A stretch of 64,000 nucleotides of DNA from Athripsodes cinereus (taxonomy: Eukaryota > Arthropoda > Insecta > Trichoptera > Leptoceridae). The notes under the pieces were generated by a model. It saw only the letters and a program-made list of their open reading frames with translations. It made no database searches and was not told where the DNA came from. The stretch spans positions 14,578,713 to 14,642,712 of the forward strand of contig OX388309.1 of the NCBI GenBank assembly GCA_947579605.1, read 5' to 3'. Within the stretch, counting starts at the first letter, position 1. Each line of letters begins with the position of its first letter. Below are positions 10,903 through 23,311 of this stretch, in pieces. The position numbers were made by a program, and so were the translations under genes.

Positions 10903-13857
10903 CTAGAGACAATTAATTTGTTTACGAAATGAATATAATGTTGAAGAAGTACGAACCTTATGTGGGAGTCTGTTCCAAAGCCTCGCACCATGAACAGTAA
11001 ATGAATCCGTATAAAAACTAGAATGATGAGGTGGGATGGATAGAAGATTATTTGTAGCTGAACGAAGTGACAAACCGTGTGATTGTAAGAAGACAAATCT
11101 TTCCTTTAGATAAGAGGGTGTGACTGGATCGAAGAGAATTTTAAAAAGAAGAGAGAGAATATGAACATCTCTACGCTGGGCTATTGTCTTCCAGCCAAGG
11201 CGCTGCCGGAATTCAGAAATGTGATCACGCTTTTTTAGACCAAAGATATACCGAATACATGAATTCTGGAGACGTTCCAGCTTATTCAGCGCCTCAACTG
11301 AGAGATCTAAGTAGCATACATCTGCATAGTCAAATATAGGATGAATTAAGGATTGAACGAGAAGTTTTTTTGTGTCAATAGGAAGAAAGTTTTGAAGTCT
11401 TTTAAGCGAATGTAAAGAAGCAAATACCCTTTTACTGACTTCATTAATCTGCCTCCACCAGGACAACCTATTATCAAAGTATATACCTAAATTTTTGACT
11501 GTATCAGCGAAGGGAATAATGGAATCGTTTAAGATCAAAGATGGCAAAGGGGCGAGATTTAGAGACGTCAAAAGCCTGGAACTACCTATAATGATTGCTT
11601 GGGACTTTGAAGGATTAACAAGTAGTCCATGCTCCCTACACCACGAACTAATATATTGAAGGTTTTGGTTCATGATTTGAAAAGAAGAAACAATGTTATC
11701 AAGATCAAAATGAATATAGAGTTGGAGATCATCTGCGTAAAGATGGTAGGATCCACAAATCTGGTGAGTGATAGTATTAATGAAGACTGAGAAAAGCAAA
11801 GGAGAAAGAATTCCGCCCTGCGGAACACCTGCCCGCAAATCAGTCCAGTTGGAGGTTTGAGTTGATAAACACACTCTCTGCCTTCTACCTCTGAGGTATG
11901 AGTTTAACCATTCCAAGGCACCTCCTTTAATATTGAGAGACTCCAATCGAGCCAAAAGAAGATCATAATCAACACAGTTAAAAGCGTTACTAAAATCTAG
12001 CAACGTCAGCAAAGTAAGTTTCCTCCCTTCCATAGCGAACCTTATATCTTCTGAAATTTTAAGCAGGGCAGTAGCTGTACTATGGCCCTTACGAAAGCCG
12101 GACTGAAATCGATCCAGAGAGTTGTGAGATAGAAGATAGTCATTAAGTTGTTGATAAATTAACTTTTCCATTATTTTAGATAGGAAGGGTAGGACTGAAA
12201 TAGGCCTAAAATCCTTGGCCGAAGATGGGGAACCAACCTTGGCCAACGGAATTATATTTGCCGTCTTCCACTCAGATGGGAAAACAGATGTGGATATTGA
12301 GGAGTTAATTATGAATGTTATAACAGGCAAAACATAATCCATAAGCAGAGTGATCATCTTGAAACTTATCCCATCATAACCGACAGCAGTAGACTTCACC
12401 GCAGAGAAGGACTTTCGCACTTCTTCCAAGGTTATTAATCTAAAATCAAATGGTTCAAAATCATGCGTACAATTCTTTATTTTATTTAAAGAGAGTTGTT
12501 TAATAACAGGATCAATAACGACAGGTAATGAAGAAAAGTGAAGATTCAGCTCATCGAGGCTAACCGCAACCGAGCCAACAGTGCCACCTTGTTTACCCAA
12601 ACCATGCTGCTTTAGAAATTTCCAAGTCTTATTTGGTGTGGATGAAGAAACATTATTGAAAAAATATTCCTTTTTAGATTTACGACACAATTTAGAGCAG
12701 TGCCCTCTTAGCAGTTTGTAAGTTTCCCATTTTTTGAGGCACTTTGTCTTATTGAATTTAGCTTTTGCTCTGTCCCGTTTATTCATAAGTTTTTTAATGT
12801 TATCTGTTAGCCATGGTGCCGGAGGACGCCTCAGTGGAACAGTTATAACCGGAGCATGTTTGTCAAACAAATTAATGATTTCATGATTAAACTCCTCCAC
12901 CATGACGTTCACGTCAGCCGCGGTGTAAATATTTTGCCAGTTTATTTGCTCAGCATCATCTTTTAAGCTAGCAATGTCTAATCGACGAAAATTGCGAAAC
13001 GAGTGAAGTCTAGACTTTATTTTAGGAAGTTTAACTTTGTAAGAGAGATAAATCAAATCATGACACGAAAAACCAGAAGCTGTCAATTGTCCATGAGACT
13101 TGACATGATTCACTGAAGATGTTATCATAAGGTCTAACAGTGACTGCGAAGATCTTGTATGATGAGTAGAGCAGAGCGGCAATAAATGTAAGTCAATTGA
13201 ATTTATTAAGTTCGATAATTTGTGGGCACGGTAATCATTTCTAATTAGGCAGGTGTTGAAGTCGCCCATAAGTATAGTATGAATATAGTTATGAGTAAAT
13301 GTCTCCAATAAGGTTTCGAGTTCAAGGAAATAGTTGCAGCATGGCGGACAATAGGCAACACCCAACAACACCCTAGAATGTAAAACACACACCTCAATGA
13401 ACAGGTACTCCATTCCCCCCACCACTCCTGCCTCAGTAGATGCGACAACCTTATAAGATAAATCATCACGCAGATAAATAGCAACGCCACCCCCAACACG
13501 ATTGATTCGATCACAACGTATTAGATTGTATCCTGGAAGATCGAAAAGTGAAGATGGGAGAGTAGGCTTGAACCAGGATTCACTAACCAACAATGCATGT
13601 AGAGGAACATCTGTAAAAGAAGCAAGCAACTCATCATAGTGGGCGGGTATACTCTGAGCATTGATATGACACACATTGAGAATAGACCTAGAATTACAAA
13701 GAGATGACCGTAGTTGCTCAGAGAGTGACAGCAATGAGCTAGTCGAAGAGCTTTCAACCGATTGAAATGAATCAGAGAAGTTTGATTGAGCAGAGTAATG
13801 GGTGAGGGGAGAGGAAGGGAGGGAATAGAAGGAATCATTTTGAGGAGAAGTATTCAT
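10903..13857 (-). CDS. LINE ORF2: endonuclease and reverse transcriptase
   Basis: An intact 984-residue frame. The N-terminal part is an APE-type endonuclease: NVCHINAQSIPAHYDEL near residue 62, VSESWF, GGGVAIYLRDDL, MGDFN near residue 200, and FSCHDL near 265. These nick the target DNA. The central part is a reverse transcriptase: FRPISVLPFLSKIMEKLIYQ, QSGFRKGHST, LLDFSNAF (motif A, catalytic Asp), GVPQGGILSPLLF, and YADD near residue 710 (motif C, catalytic Asp pair). The C-terminal part, with LKKRDHISEFRQRLGW and ARLWNRLPHKVR, is typical of the CR1/Jockey group. There is no RNase H domain. All key catalytic residues visible are present and there are no internal stops. Expected role: target-primed reverse transcription of its own RNA. 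Confidence 0.95.
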   Translation of the reverse strand: MNTSPQNDSFYSLPSSPLTHYSAQSNFSDSFQSVESSSTSSLLSLSEQLRSSLCNSRSILNVCHINAQSIPAHYDELLASFTDVPLHALLVSESWFKPTLPSSLFDLPGYNLIRCDRINRVGGGVAIYLRDDLSYKVVASTEAGVVGGMEYLFIEVCVLHSRVLLGVAYCPPCCNYFLELETLLETFTHNYIHTILMGDFNTCLIRNDYRAHKLSNLINSIDLHLLPLCSTHHTRSSQSLLDLMITSSVNHVKSHGQLTASGFSCHDLIYLSYKVKLPKIKSRLHSFRNFRRLDIASLKDDAEQINWQNIYTAADVNVMVEEFNHEIINLFDKHAPVITVPLRRPPAPWLTDNIKKLMNKRDRAKAKFNKTKCLKKWETYKLLRGHCSKLCRKSKKEYFFNNVSSSTPNKTWKFLKQHGLGKQGGTVGSVAVSLDELNLHFSSLPVVIDPVIKQLSLNKIKNCTHDFEPFDFRLITLEEVRKSFSAVKSTAVGYDGISFKMITLLMDYVLPVITFIINSSISTSVFPSEWKTANIIPLAKVGSPSSAKDFRPISVLPFLSKIMEKLIYQQLNDYLLSHNSLDRFQSGFRKGHSTATALLKISEDIRFAMEGRKLTLLTLLDFSNAFNCVDYDLLLARLESLNIKGGALEWLNSYLRGRRQRVCLSTQTSNWTDLRAGVPQGGILSPLLFSVFINTITHQICGSYHLYADDLQLYIHFDLDNIVSSFQIMNQNLQYISSWCREHGLLVNPSKSQAIIIGSSRLLTSLNLAPLPSLILNDSIIPFADTVKNLGIYFDNRLSWWRQINEVSKRVFASLHSLKRLQNFLPIDTKKLLVQSLIHPIFDYADVCYLDLSVEALNKLERLQNSCIRYIFGLKKRDHISEFRQRLGWKTIAQRRDVHILSLLFKILFDPVTPSYLKERFVFLQSHGLSLRSATNNLLSIPPHHSSFYTDSFTVHGARLWNRLPHKVRTSSTLYSFRKQINCL

Positions 13858-15358
13858 GTTATAATATGTGTGCTAAAAAATAATAAATAAATAAATAAAA
13901 ATAATATGTATAGAGTATAAACAAATAAAAATAATATGTACAAACTACACACAAATAAACCAGTATTATAAATATATATAGTAAACTATTAAACTAACTT
14001 TTATCTAATAGTAAGTAAAAATAGTAAATAGAATAAAAGAAAAGCAAGTTATAAGCAAAAATAGAATAAAAGAAAAATCACACATTTTAATCACGAGGCC
14101 GCATGAAGTGAAATAAAAGGGATTATTAAATGCCGTTAGGTAGATGAGCGGAATGAGTATAAATTACACAATATAGTAAGCGGCATCATGATTAAGGATT
14201 AAATCCCAGGTACCTATGCACAATTGAATCAACATTCATAATTGGAATTAAAAATATAATAAATAAACATGAAATAAATTTAAAACAATTTAAGTATAAT
14301 AGTACCCGTCACATGTTAGACTCACACAATAAGACACAGATGTTTCAGTTAGGTACTTGTTACATTTGCCTCTCAACTAAACTATGTCGTGTTTTCATTT
14401 ATTGACAACTGAGTACATTATATAGCACATGCATAAATATCTCCAACATTCAAAACACTTTCATCATTAACTGTTAAAATTAAAATAAATTGTCAAATAA
14501 AATTGATCACAAAATAAATAAATAATCACTTCTCAGTCTTAAGTATGAATCAATAAACTATTAATAATGTATCTACAACCCAGCAGTTAGGTTATACAAC
14601 AGTCAACTGGTGTACTCAATTACAATCATCATGTTATATGGATAAAATAGAATCTGAATAAGTTATTACGTAGTATTCATGATACTCACCGCTTATACGC
14701 AATAATCCATGTAAAATCATCCATTTCAAGTTAGATTACCAAACAAAAACACCGGCAGTATTAATTAAAATTTATACTAATTTACAATGTTTACAAATAG
14801 AACAAACTCGCATCCAATCAGGTCACTAGTGAAGAAAAGCACCGACAATTTAGAATGATGTGAATATGTATATATAAAATAATTAAAAAATGATTATTAC
14901 ATTCTGCGTGGAATTAAAGCAAGATATTTAAAAAATATATAAATTTTAGTGAGCGATGACATTACAACCGACACACAGTTTGACAAGTGAAGGTTAGTTG
15001 TGATTTTCCAAATACAGATACGCATAGATAATTACAAGACAATCAAAACAAATCGGAAGTGTACAGACTTTCAAGCGCTTCACAAACCGTGTTTCGCTGT
15101 CAATTCAAAATTAGTCTATGGATTGAAATGTCCACAGTGAGAGTTTACGAACAGGCAGAATAAAAACTTATAATAATATTCCGTTGGCCAAATTGGAAGA
15201 AATAATTAAACGAAAGTAAGTTGGCAAGACTGAATGTGATATTCTGAACCAAATTCTAGCTAACTTCATGACTATTTACAAAAGAAGTTTGAATGATTGA
15301 GTGGCTTGCAAAAGATATAAAACTCACACAAAATGAAAGCAAAGTAAAAGTAAAACAA
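13858..15358 (-). other. ORF-free spacer between ORF1 and ORF2 of LINE-A
   Basis: This is 1.5 kb of AT-rich sequence between the two LINE ORFs with no open frame of note. In most two-ORF LINEs the ORFs overlap or are close together. No TIR or target duplication marks a later insertion. The first 120 bases repeat the phrase AATAAAAATAATATGTA. Confidence 0.7.
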
Positions 15359-16060
15359 TCAATAAGCAAAATCATACGGGGTGCAATATATATGTAAGAT
15401 GGTTAAATCATTTAAAATTACTTGTTTGACCGTGTACGCAGCTTTCTCCTCGGGAACGCCATCCATATCAGATAGGTTAGATATTCTCTTCTTTGAACCA
15501 TCAGGAAATTTAACATGAACAAAGCCATTCATGGTCCAAGTGTTTCTGTTACCAACCTTGCTCTTGGCTTCCGTCAGAATTTTGAGTGCATTTGGTGTAA
15601 GTGATTCAGTTAGCAGCCACTTAGTATTTTTCAAAGTTGTCTTCCTACCCCAGATGTCACTCTTTTGAGATTGGGTTTTAAAGATGATGAGTATTGGTCT
15701 TGGTTTATCTGCTTGGTTTCTCCCTATCCGACGGATATCTTTGATGTGCAGAGGGTCGATGTTTAGGGGGGTCTCCTTCAAAGCAGCGTCCAATGTATAT
15801 CCCTCGGGAGCTCCATGCAAAAGTAGCATCTTACGTCGTCGTGTTCTCTCCATCGTCTCAATTTGGTTCTCCAGAACACTCATTCTTGCATCATAAGCTT
15901 CCAGCTTCTTCATTATAGTGGTCTTGAATAGCTGAAACTCCTCCACCACACCAGTCGTCAAGCCACCACATTTACAAGGATTACATGTAATCCTTTCCTC
16001 CATGCTTGTCATCTTCTGGAGGAAGAAGGTCTTCAGTGCCTTTAAATCGCCAGAATCCAT
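15359..16060 (-). CDS. LINE ORF1 RNA-binding protein
   Basis: A 233-residue frame starting ATG at 16060. Residues 1-90 look helical with a heptad-like region (FKTTIMKKLEAYDARMSVLE, then NQIETMERTRRRK) fit for a coiled coil. A short Cys cluster CNPCKCGG lies at about 26-33. Residues about 91-170 (MLLLHGAPEG, DIRRIGRN, RPILIIFKT) resemble the RRM of L1-type ORF1 proteins. Residues about 145-200 (NTKWLLTESLTPNA, NGFVHVKFPDGSKKRI) resemble the C-terminal domain of that family. No CCHC zinc knuckles are seen. Expected role: RNA-binding trimer that coats the LINE transcript. Function is inferred from layout, not from a close match. Confidence 0.8.
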   Translation of the reverse strand: MDSGDLKALKTFFLQKMTSMEERITCNPCKCGGLTTGVVEEFQLFKTTIMKKLEAYDARMSVLENQIETMERTRRRKMLLLHGAPEGYTLDAALKETPLNIDPLHIKDIRRIGRNQADKPRPILIIFKTQSQKSDIWGRKTTLKNTKWLLTESLTPNALKILTEAKSKVGNRNTWTMNGFVHVKFPDGSKKRISNLSDMDGVPEEKAAYTVKQVILNDLTILHIYCTPYDFAY

Positions 16061-16173
16061 AGTTACAGCGCGTACTCGTAATTATTTTGAATATTTAAAT
16101 ATTCATTAATGCGCGATTAAAAAAAAAAAAAGCGTGTTGTCGCAACGAAACAGTGTTGCTATGTTGCTACGTA

Positions 16174-16471
16174 GGATAATACGAGTATTAACTGATTGAC
16201 ATAATAAACTTATACACAAATCTTTTATTACTCATTTCATATTGATCCGTTACGCAGTTGTAAGTAACAATATTACTTTCATATTAGGTAGGTACGTGTT
16301 TAAGGAAACAAAATGACAAGGATAATACGAGTATTAACTGATTGACATAATAAACTTATACACAAATCTTTTATTACTCATTTCATATTGATCCGTTACG
16401 CAGTTGTAAGTAACAATATTACTTTCATATTAGGTAGGTACGTGTTTAAGGAAACAAAATGACAAGGATAA
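16174..16471 (+). repeat. 146-bp tandem repeat, right half (2 units)
   Basis: GAGTATTAACTGATTGACAT starts at 16183 and 16329, again 146 apart, in phase with the left half once the LINE and its target duplication are removed. Confidence 0.95.
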
Positions 16472-19400
16472 TAAAAGCAGTTTTAGATTAATGATTGTTT
16501 ATTAGTTTTTAATAATTCAAAATTATTTTGTACAGTTCTATTAAATGGATATATTCTGTATTTCTATCATATAATATATGGAAATGTTTTCTTTGAATTT
16601 ACATTTGAATATTTTTACAACATAATATTATATATGTTATTTAAGCCTTCACTGGCATTTTCAAAACTTAACTACAATTAATTATTTTTATGCTTATTTA
16701 TTCACCTCGTGAAATATGTATACAAATACAAACTATCGAGAATTAATTTTGATGAAAAGTATTTTATAAATAAAATTTCATTAGATAAAATTTTAATAAC
16801 AAACGATTTACACAAAACTTTACATAGAATCATTTTTTTATTTACAAATAAATATAATTTTAAAACCTTCATTAATAATAATAATAATATGTTTAATTTA
16901 ACTAATGAATAAATGTGTAAATTTTACAATGGTAATTTTTATAAGAATCTAAAAACACTAAGAAAAATACACAATAAACAATATTCAATATGTATAATAC
17001 AACTATCTATACCTACACAACAATGGTGACGAAGAGACCTTTAGTTAGAATGTAGATCTCCTTATGGAGACTGATATCTTCGTGTCTTATTCGTATAGGT
17101 ATACCTGTTATATTATTTACATATTAATATAACAAATTTTAAACATTCCACACATACCTAACATTACATACATGCAAACACATTATATAGGTACCTATAT
17201 CGTGTACTCGTAGTACTCTCAAACATTGGACATCTAATGTTGTAGGACGTTTTCATCAAATAGCTACGTATCTACCGGGAGATTTATAAAAAATAAATAA
17301 TTATACAATAGGGATGTACATCCAATTAAATACAAATATATACTTTAGTGTGTTGGTTTTGTAATCAGCATAATGTTCATTCCGTCGTTGATAATTTAAA
17401 TGAGATACCCGTAGACCCGCTGTATGTAAATCTCAAAGATACATACAGCCACACAGCCGCATAGACTGGGGGTTGGGAACTGAGACACAAAACAGATCTT
17501 ATAATAATAAAGTATCAACGAAGTGGAATAAACGTTTACCTTCAACACTATATTCCTCATGTACCTAGCAACAAGGTATAAGAAACAAAAATTAAACACA
17601 AAACATCGTTAATTCTGTTATACCTAATATCAAATAAGAGTTGTTTATTAAAATATTGATGAATCAACAAATACGGTTTTATTTCAGTAGGTATATCATG
17701 TTTTTAATACAAATGTGGAGTATAATAATAATAACATGTAACAGTGAGAGAAAATTAGATTGTGCACTGTTCGCTCAGTCCCATAATACCCGTAATCTTA
17801 TTAAAATACTGACTAGATTTTACTTACAAAATTATTTTTTTGAGTATCAAGGGAGACACATTGTCAAATTATTCACCGTCACATAATTTAGAGTTTCTTT
17901 TGATAGGTACTAAAAGAAATATAAATAAATTATTACTATTAATAATTTATGTAACGAATGTATACATCTCCATCAAGAAATTAAGAAGATAATAATATGA
18001 AATATTGTATTGTATTTGTTTTCATTTGAGTCTAATTTTAAATATATTGTAGGTATACCTTAAACGAATAAACGAATACGCTTACTATGCTAAAACTAGA
18101 ACTGAAATGTAAACTTAATAATTTTAACTAGTTCTAGATAATTGTATTACGAGACACGTGATAATAAATTTGTTTATTAAATAATAAATTAATTTAACTA
18201 TTCTTCTTGAAGTTGCGTATAATTTGTAAAAGACTATTCATAAAATGCGCTTCTCTCATATATCTCTGAAATAAGATTCACAGGGTGAGAGAAAATTACT
18301 ATTGGAATTACGTCTGTGATTTTTATCAGTCACGGCCAATAGAGTTGTCATTTTAGTCATCTCCGGAAGCTATGTGTTGCCATAACAAAATAAGACGAAT
18401 TTCATATCCTCTCGAGAGTTTCCTTCTCAAATATCCGCTAGGATTTATTTACCATATATCTATTATTTATTTAAAACTAAAAAAAATCCATATTTCCGTG
18501 ATATGATTTTCTCATACAAAAATCAATGATTAACGGCAGTCAAGTTAATTTGTTGTATTGTTATTCTCAATAGGTACATGCTTCGGGCTAGAGTGAAATA
18601 CGTCCTGGGCTAATTGTCTATACTGGCGTCCGTTTTCAGACTATTCTTTTATAATTGTTCGAGGGTTTGTGTGCTTATATTGTGATAAAACATGCATAGA
18701 AAGAACACTGTTTATATTTTTCACACTTATAATAATTATGTAATAGAGTACCTACTTTCGTGAAGGAAGATTGCAATTATCAAGCTATATCAACATATTA
18801 CGACTCAGTTTTGATCATTTTACTAGCGTATCATAACAGTATCTGCAACTGCATGATTCATAAATAATTTGAAATATTTCGTGAATTTGTCACTTTTGTT
18901 TAGGAATATTTTACAAATTAGCCAGAGGACGATACTTCACCTTACATAGGTTTTCTTAAGTTCAGCGCCCAGTCTAAATTTTATCACTAATCCAGTGACC
19001 AACACAACGCATATTTTCTAACAAATATTAACAAAATCGCAAAGAAATAATCTTACATTTTATAATATTTATAATAATAATTACGTATAGCACAGCACTA
19101 CATCTAATAATAATAATATAATAAAGTATTTATATCAATATCGTGGATATCACGGGCTCATGTAATATCCACAAGTTGTAACAGTACTAAAATTAACGTA
19201 ATATTAAAATTGCAAATTGTTTTATCCTATATTTTCTAATTCTCGATTTGAGAAACACACAAAACATTCGCGATTTAACATTTAGATCATGAAAATGTCT
19301 TGTTTTTTAGTTTTGTTGTAAGAAAATCATTCTAACATAAGCGTTTTATAACAAAAAATAATATATCATTATTGACATTGTTGGAGGATAATTCGCATTA

Positions 19401-22400
19401 TCTAGCTTATATAGAGAAAAAATATTTTGTTCACTTTTCTTAAACTCATATCAGTACTGTATAGAAAACACTGAGTTGTTAACTATGTTAATCGCATTTT
19501 CATGGACTTATTTATTAGTACGATATGATTAGAAAGTTCTCTAGAGAAACATCCTTTGATTATTTAGCTAAATTTTATTATATTATTTATTTACCGAGGT
19601 AACATAAACTGGTGTTTGTGAAAACATATAATTTAACCATATTGACATATATTGCAAACTGAAAAATTAAATTAATATTACATTTAAATTGGATTTGAAA
19701 ATATTAGCACCTGTATTACGTTCGTTGCAAAGGTTTCTATTCTAGACACAATGCATATTACTACTAAATGAAGTGTGTATTTTACAACGATGAAATTATC
19801 GAATGATTTAAATTTGACAATTATAATGGTTTATACGAATCGCTAAATAAATAATACACTTTATGTATGTAAATAACCCGTTGTAATAATAGATTTTACT
19901 TCATTGCTTTGTATGTAATTCATTCTAACTCGTACATAACTATGTGAAAGGATCAGATTGTAAATCATTATTCTTACAAAGATACCAAAAATGTGTCGAT
20001 AGTAATGATATTTTTACTAAAATAAAACATCTTTTTCTTCTTTTTTCAATTTCTTTTGTTGTTTCAATTTTTGAATCGATAAATATCTTTATTCTTAAAT
20101 AAATATTATATCGAGACAAAATATTTGAACACGTCATTGAATTATGTCATGTACCTACCTACATTTCTTTTTGAGAATGCATTGATTGATTGATCTTTCA
20201 ACGGGATTATGAAAAGTCTTAATGTGACAGCGGTGGCTGAGTTTAGTAGTGCGGTGTTTTGGAAGACTAAAATGTATGTATTGGAAGACACAAATTTTAT
20301 AAACAATGGTGAGACAGAAAGAGGGCAACACAAATATTCTATTAAAATTTATTAGAGGTACAAAAATAAAATGAACTTAAAAACTAGGTATGATTATTTG
20401 CTTTTATCAGTATATATCATATGTAAGTAAGTTCATTTAGATGCAAAAAGCAATTATCATGAAAACAATCTTATTGATAAAATATATAGAGAGTTTTAAA
20501 ATTTTGTGTAACACTACATTTAATTATAAAATTATTTAAATTAGAATTTAAATCGTGTCTAATATAAAGCTTATTAGGTACTTAACTATTGAGAAATTAA
20601 CTAAATTGGCATTTGAAACCTTACTTATTTTCTTGTAATCAATATCAAAGTGATGTTGTTATAACTATGTACATGACATGTTATTTAGAGAATAATCAAA
20701 CGAGAAATTAAAAGTCACAAAAATTAGTAATTTGTCATTATCATAATTCTGCTGACAAACCAGCTAGGTATGTTTGATGTTTGTGATCACATTCACATTA
20801 GTACAAGTAGAGAAGAAAATAAGACTTAAATGAAAATATCAATTTAAATGCATAATATCATACATATTATTAACTAGTTTTGGAAGACTAAACAATGTAA
20901 ATCTTTAAAATACTTACACGGCTATTTGAAAAGTTTTGTTCAGATAAAGTGAAAATTGAATAAAAGTTATCAAAAAGTTGAAAAACACTATTATTATAAT
21001 GGTTATTCACTTTAATAATAAGCTTATGATGTTGTAGCAGATAATCTACTTTGAGGAGAAAGTATGTATAAACTTACTACCTACAATAAATAGAGAGAGG
21101 GAGGGAGGGAGGGGAGGCCGAGAGCAAAATATTATAATACTTTCTAATTTATTTGTAGGTATTACAATACAATATTAAGTATTGATTCACTTATGGACCG
21201 GAATATTATGAAATATTAACATGTAATTACTTTAACCTATTTAGTTTTCAAAATATCTACATACATTAACCGTAAAATATAATATTTTCAATGAGTTTAT
21301 TATTGCTGTATTACGCGTATTGTTTTTGTGTTCAAATTGTACATTATTAATATAATCATGTTATACCATATATATATAAATAAATATAAGCAAAGGGAAC
21401 TAATCAAATACATATATATCATGATATTATAATTAAAAATACTCATATACAATACAATAAGAAATCAAGGAAAATAACACGAACAACTCAGGGCGACTTA
21501 TGATTCAAATAAATCAAATCATTATATGTTTTTGATAAAGACGACATTAATTATACACACACAATTTTCTATAAGTATAAAAAATATGTAATAATTGGAA
21601 ACATTTAAAAGAATATGAATATTTTCTAAGTTTTAATTGGTGCTTTCATAGGCACAGTATTTTTAAATAAATATTTTGTATAGGTATTTTATTTATTTTA
21701 GAATTGTAAAGGAAGATATGCGTGTTATTTACGCATTATTTATTATATAACAATATAATCTATTTATTTAATTTAATTTGTTTATACATACACTGATATA
21801 ATTATTATGATTATAATGTTCAAACATATTTACATACATAAGTGTACAAATACGAATAATTATTTTCACAATTGATTTACATAGTAATATGTAATAAGTT
21901 ATCTATCAATTTAATTTAACATGTTAAATAGTCATCTATTATAATAATATCTATAATAATATTATAAAATTGTAGTAACACCTTTTTAAGTAAAAAAACC
22001 AAAACTAGACAGAAATTCATATCAAAATTATATAGGTATACTTAGTAACAATAAGTAAAAATATATGAAATTCAGATTGTCATAGTGTTTCATGAAAATA
22101 TCATAGGTATCAAATAATGAGAATAAAATATATTACCACAGCTGAACAAATTCTGCATAACTTTCGATATAAAAAACTATAACATTATTTATGGAAATAA
22201 ATAACTATTTTAGTACCTACTTACTATGTCGGTATGTACATATCTACTACAAAATACGTAATATGTTATATTAGCATGACGATATGGTTTAAAAATGAAT
22301 TTCCCAATCCTATGTACAATGGAATTATTTATCAGTTTTATATTGGCACATAAATTTGTAATTGATTTCATAATCAATAAAGAAGTGTTTTATAATAATA

Positions 22401-22549
22401 TTTATTAATAAAATTACACAACATAATAAATACAATATAAGTATCATCATAGTTGAGGTCATTAGATCAACAAATTTTACTAATGGTTTTCATATTCTTT
22501 TGTTCCACTGAATAGTTTATTTTATAAATATTTTATCATTATAAAATAA
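16472..22549. other. Repeat-poor AT-rich gene desert
   Basis: Six kilobases without a supported ORF, SINE, LINE or TIR element. It has (TAA)n-type patches and a GA-rich run at 21095-21118. It lies downstream of the receptor stop codon on the minus strand, so part of it could be a very long 3' UTR, but nothing in the sequence proves that. Confidence 0.55.
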
Positions 22550-22770
22550 ATTATGTTATGGGTACCTATATCATAAAATGTTTGTAATTATGTTATGGGT
22601 ACCTATATCATAAAATGTTTGTAATTATGTTATGGGTACCTATATCATAAAATGTTTGTAATTATGTTATGGGTACCTATATCATAAAATGTTTGTAATT
22701 ATGTTATGGGTACCTATATCATAAAATGTTTGTAATTATGTTATGGGTACCTATATCATAAAATGTTTGT
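22550..22770. repeat. 37-bp tandem array, 6 units
   Basis: GGTACC starts at 22561, 22598, 22635, 22672, 22709 and 22746, exactly 37 apart. The units look identical, so the array is young or homogenised. Each unit is TTATGTTATGGGTACC then TATATCATAAAATGTTTGT, with a GGTACC palindrome in the middle. It lies about 540 bases past the receptor stop codon. Confidence 0.97.
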
Positions 22771-23311
22771 TATTAAATAATTATTATTTGCGTCAAAAAG
22801 TATCCAGTTCCAGGAATTTTCGTGTAATCAAATCTTTATAAAAATTCAATGTAAAAATGTTGATTAATAGTTTTAAGTTTATTAATAGTAAACAATAATA
22901 CTAAAAAAGAATTATATATTGTGTATTACTACAATATTGAGAAATGTATAACTTAAAACATAATTTAGCTTGTTATTTATATAACATAATAACACGTTAA
23001 AACACGATTCAACAGATATATTGTATAATAATAATGTCCATTCTATTAAAACAGTTCTTGAAGATAGTTATTATTATGAATAATAATCAATCTACCAATA
23101 GGTGAGATGCTTTATGTATGGTTGTATAATATGTAAGTATATTGTATAACAGTAATATTAATGGTAAGAATGTGAGAAGTTAGGTATATAATATATGCAC
23201 ACACTCCACATGATATTATTAACGACAATTGTATAGGCCCGGTGCTGCTCTCTCCTGCGCGAGACGGATTCTGTTCGCTACACAACGATAGCAGCACACG
23301 TAGGCCAAACA
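22771..23311 (-). other. Probable 3' UTR start of the receptor gene
   Basis: Sequence directly after the stop codon on the minus strand. The first ~120 bases are less AT-rich than the rest. A possible poly(A) signal AATAAA reads on the minus strand at 22883-22878. The true transcript end cannot be told from sequence. Confidence 0.4.

Larger units (their letters stand above)
10521..16173 (-). mobile_element. Apparently full-length CR1-like non-LTR retrotransposon (LINE-A)
   Basis: The element is read on the minus strand. It has a ~110-base 5' leader (16173-16061), ORF1 (16060-15359), a 1.5-kb spacer, ORF2 (13857-10903) and a 3' UTR. The 3' UTR holds the hairpin-forming TCGCATATGCGA and a terminal TTTA repeat tail (plus strand AAATAAATAAAT from 10521). 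It sits inside the 146-bp array. The array sequence AGGATA appears on both sides, giving a ~6-bp target duplication, and joining the flanks restores a normal array unit. Two open ORFs and near-identical flanking units suggest a recent insertion. Family placement in the CR1/L2/Daphne group is by sequence style only. Confidence 0.85.

Noticed and set aside
10228..16471. CRISPR array or phage-like repeats
   Set aside because: Units are head-to-tail tandem copies without unique spacers, in a eukaryotic context.
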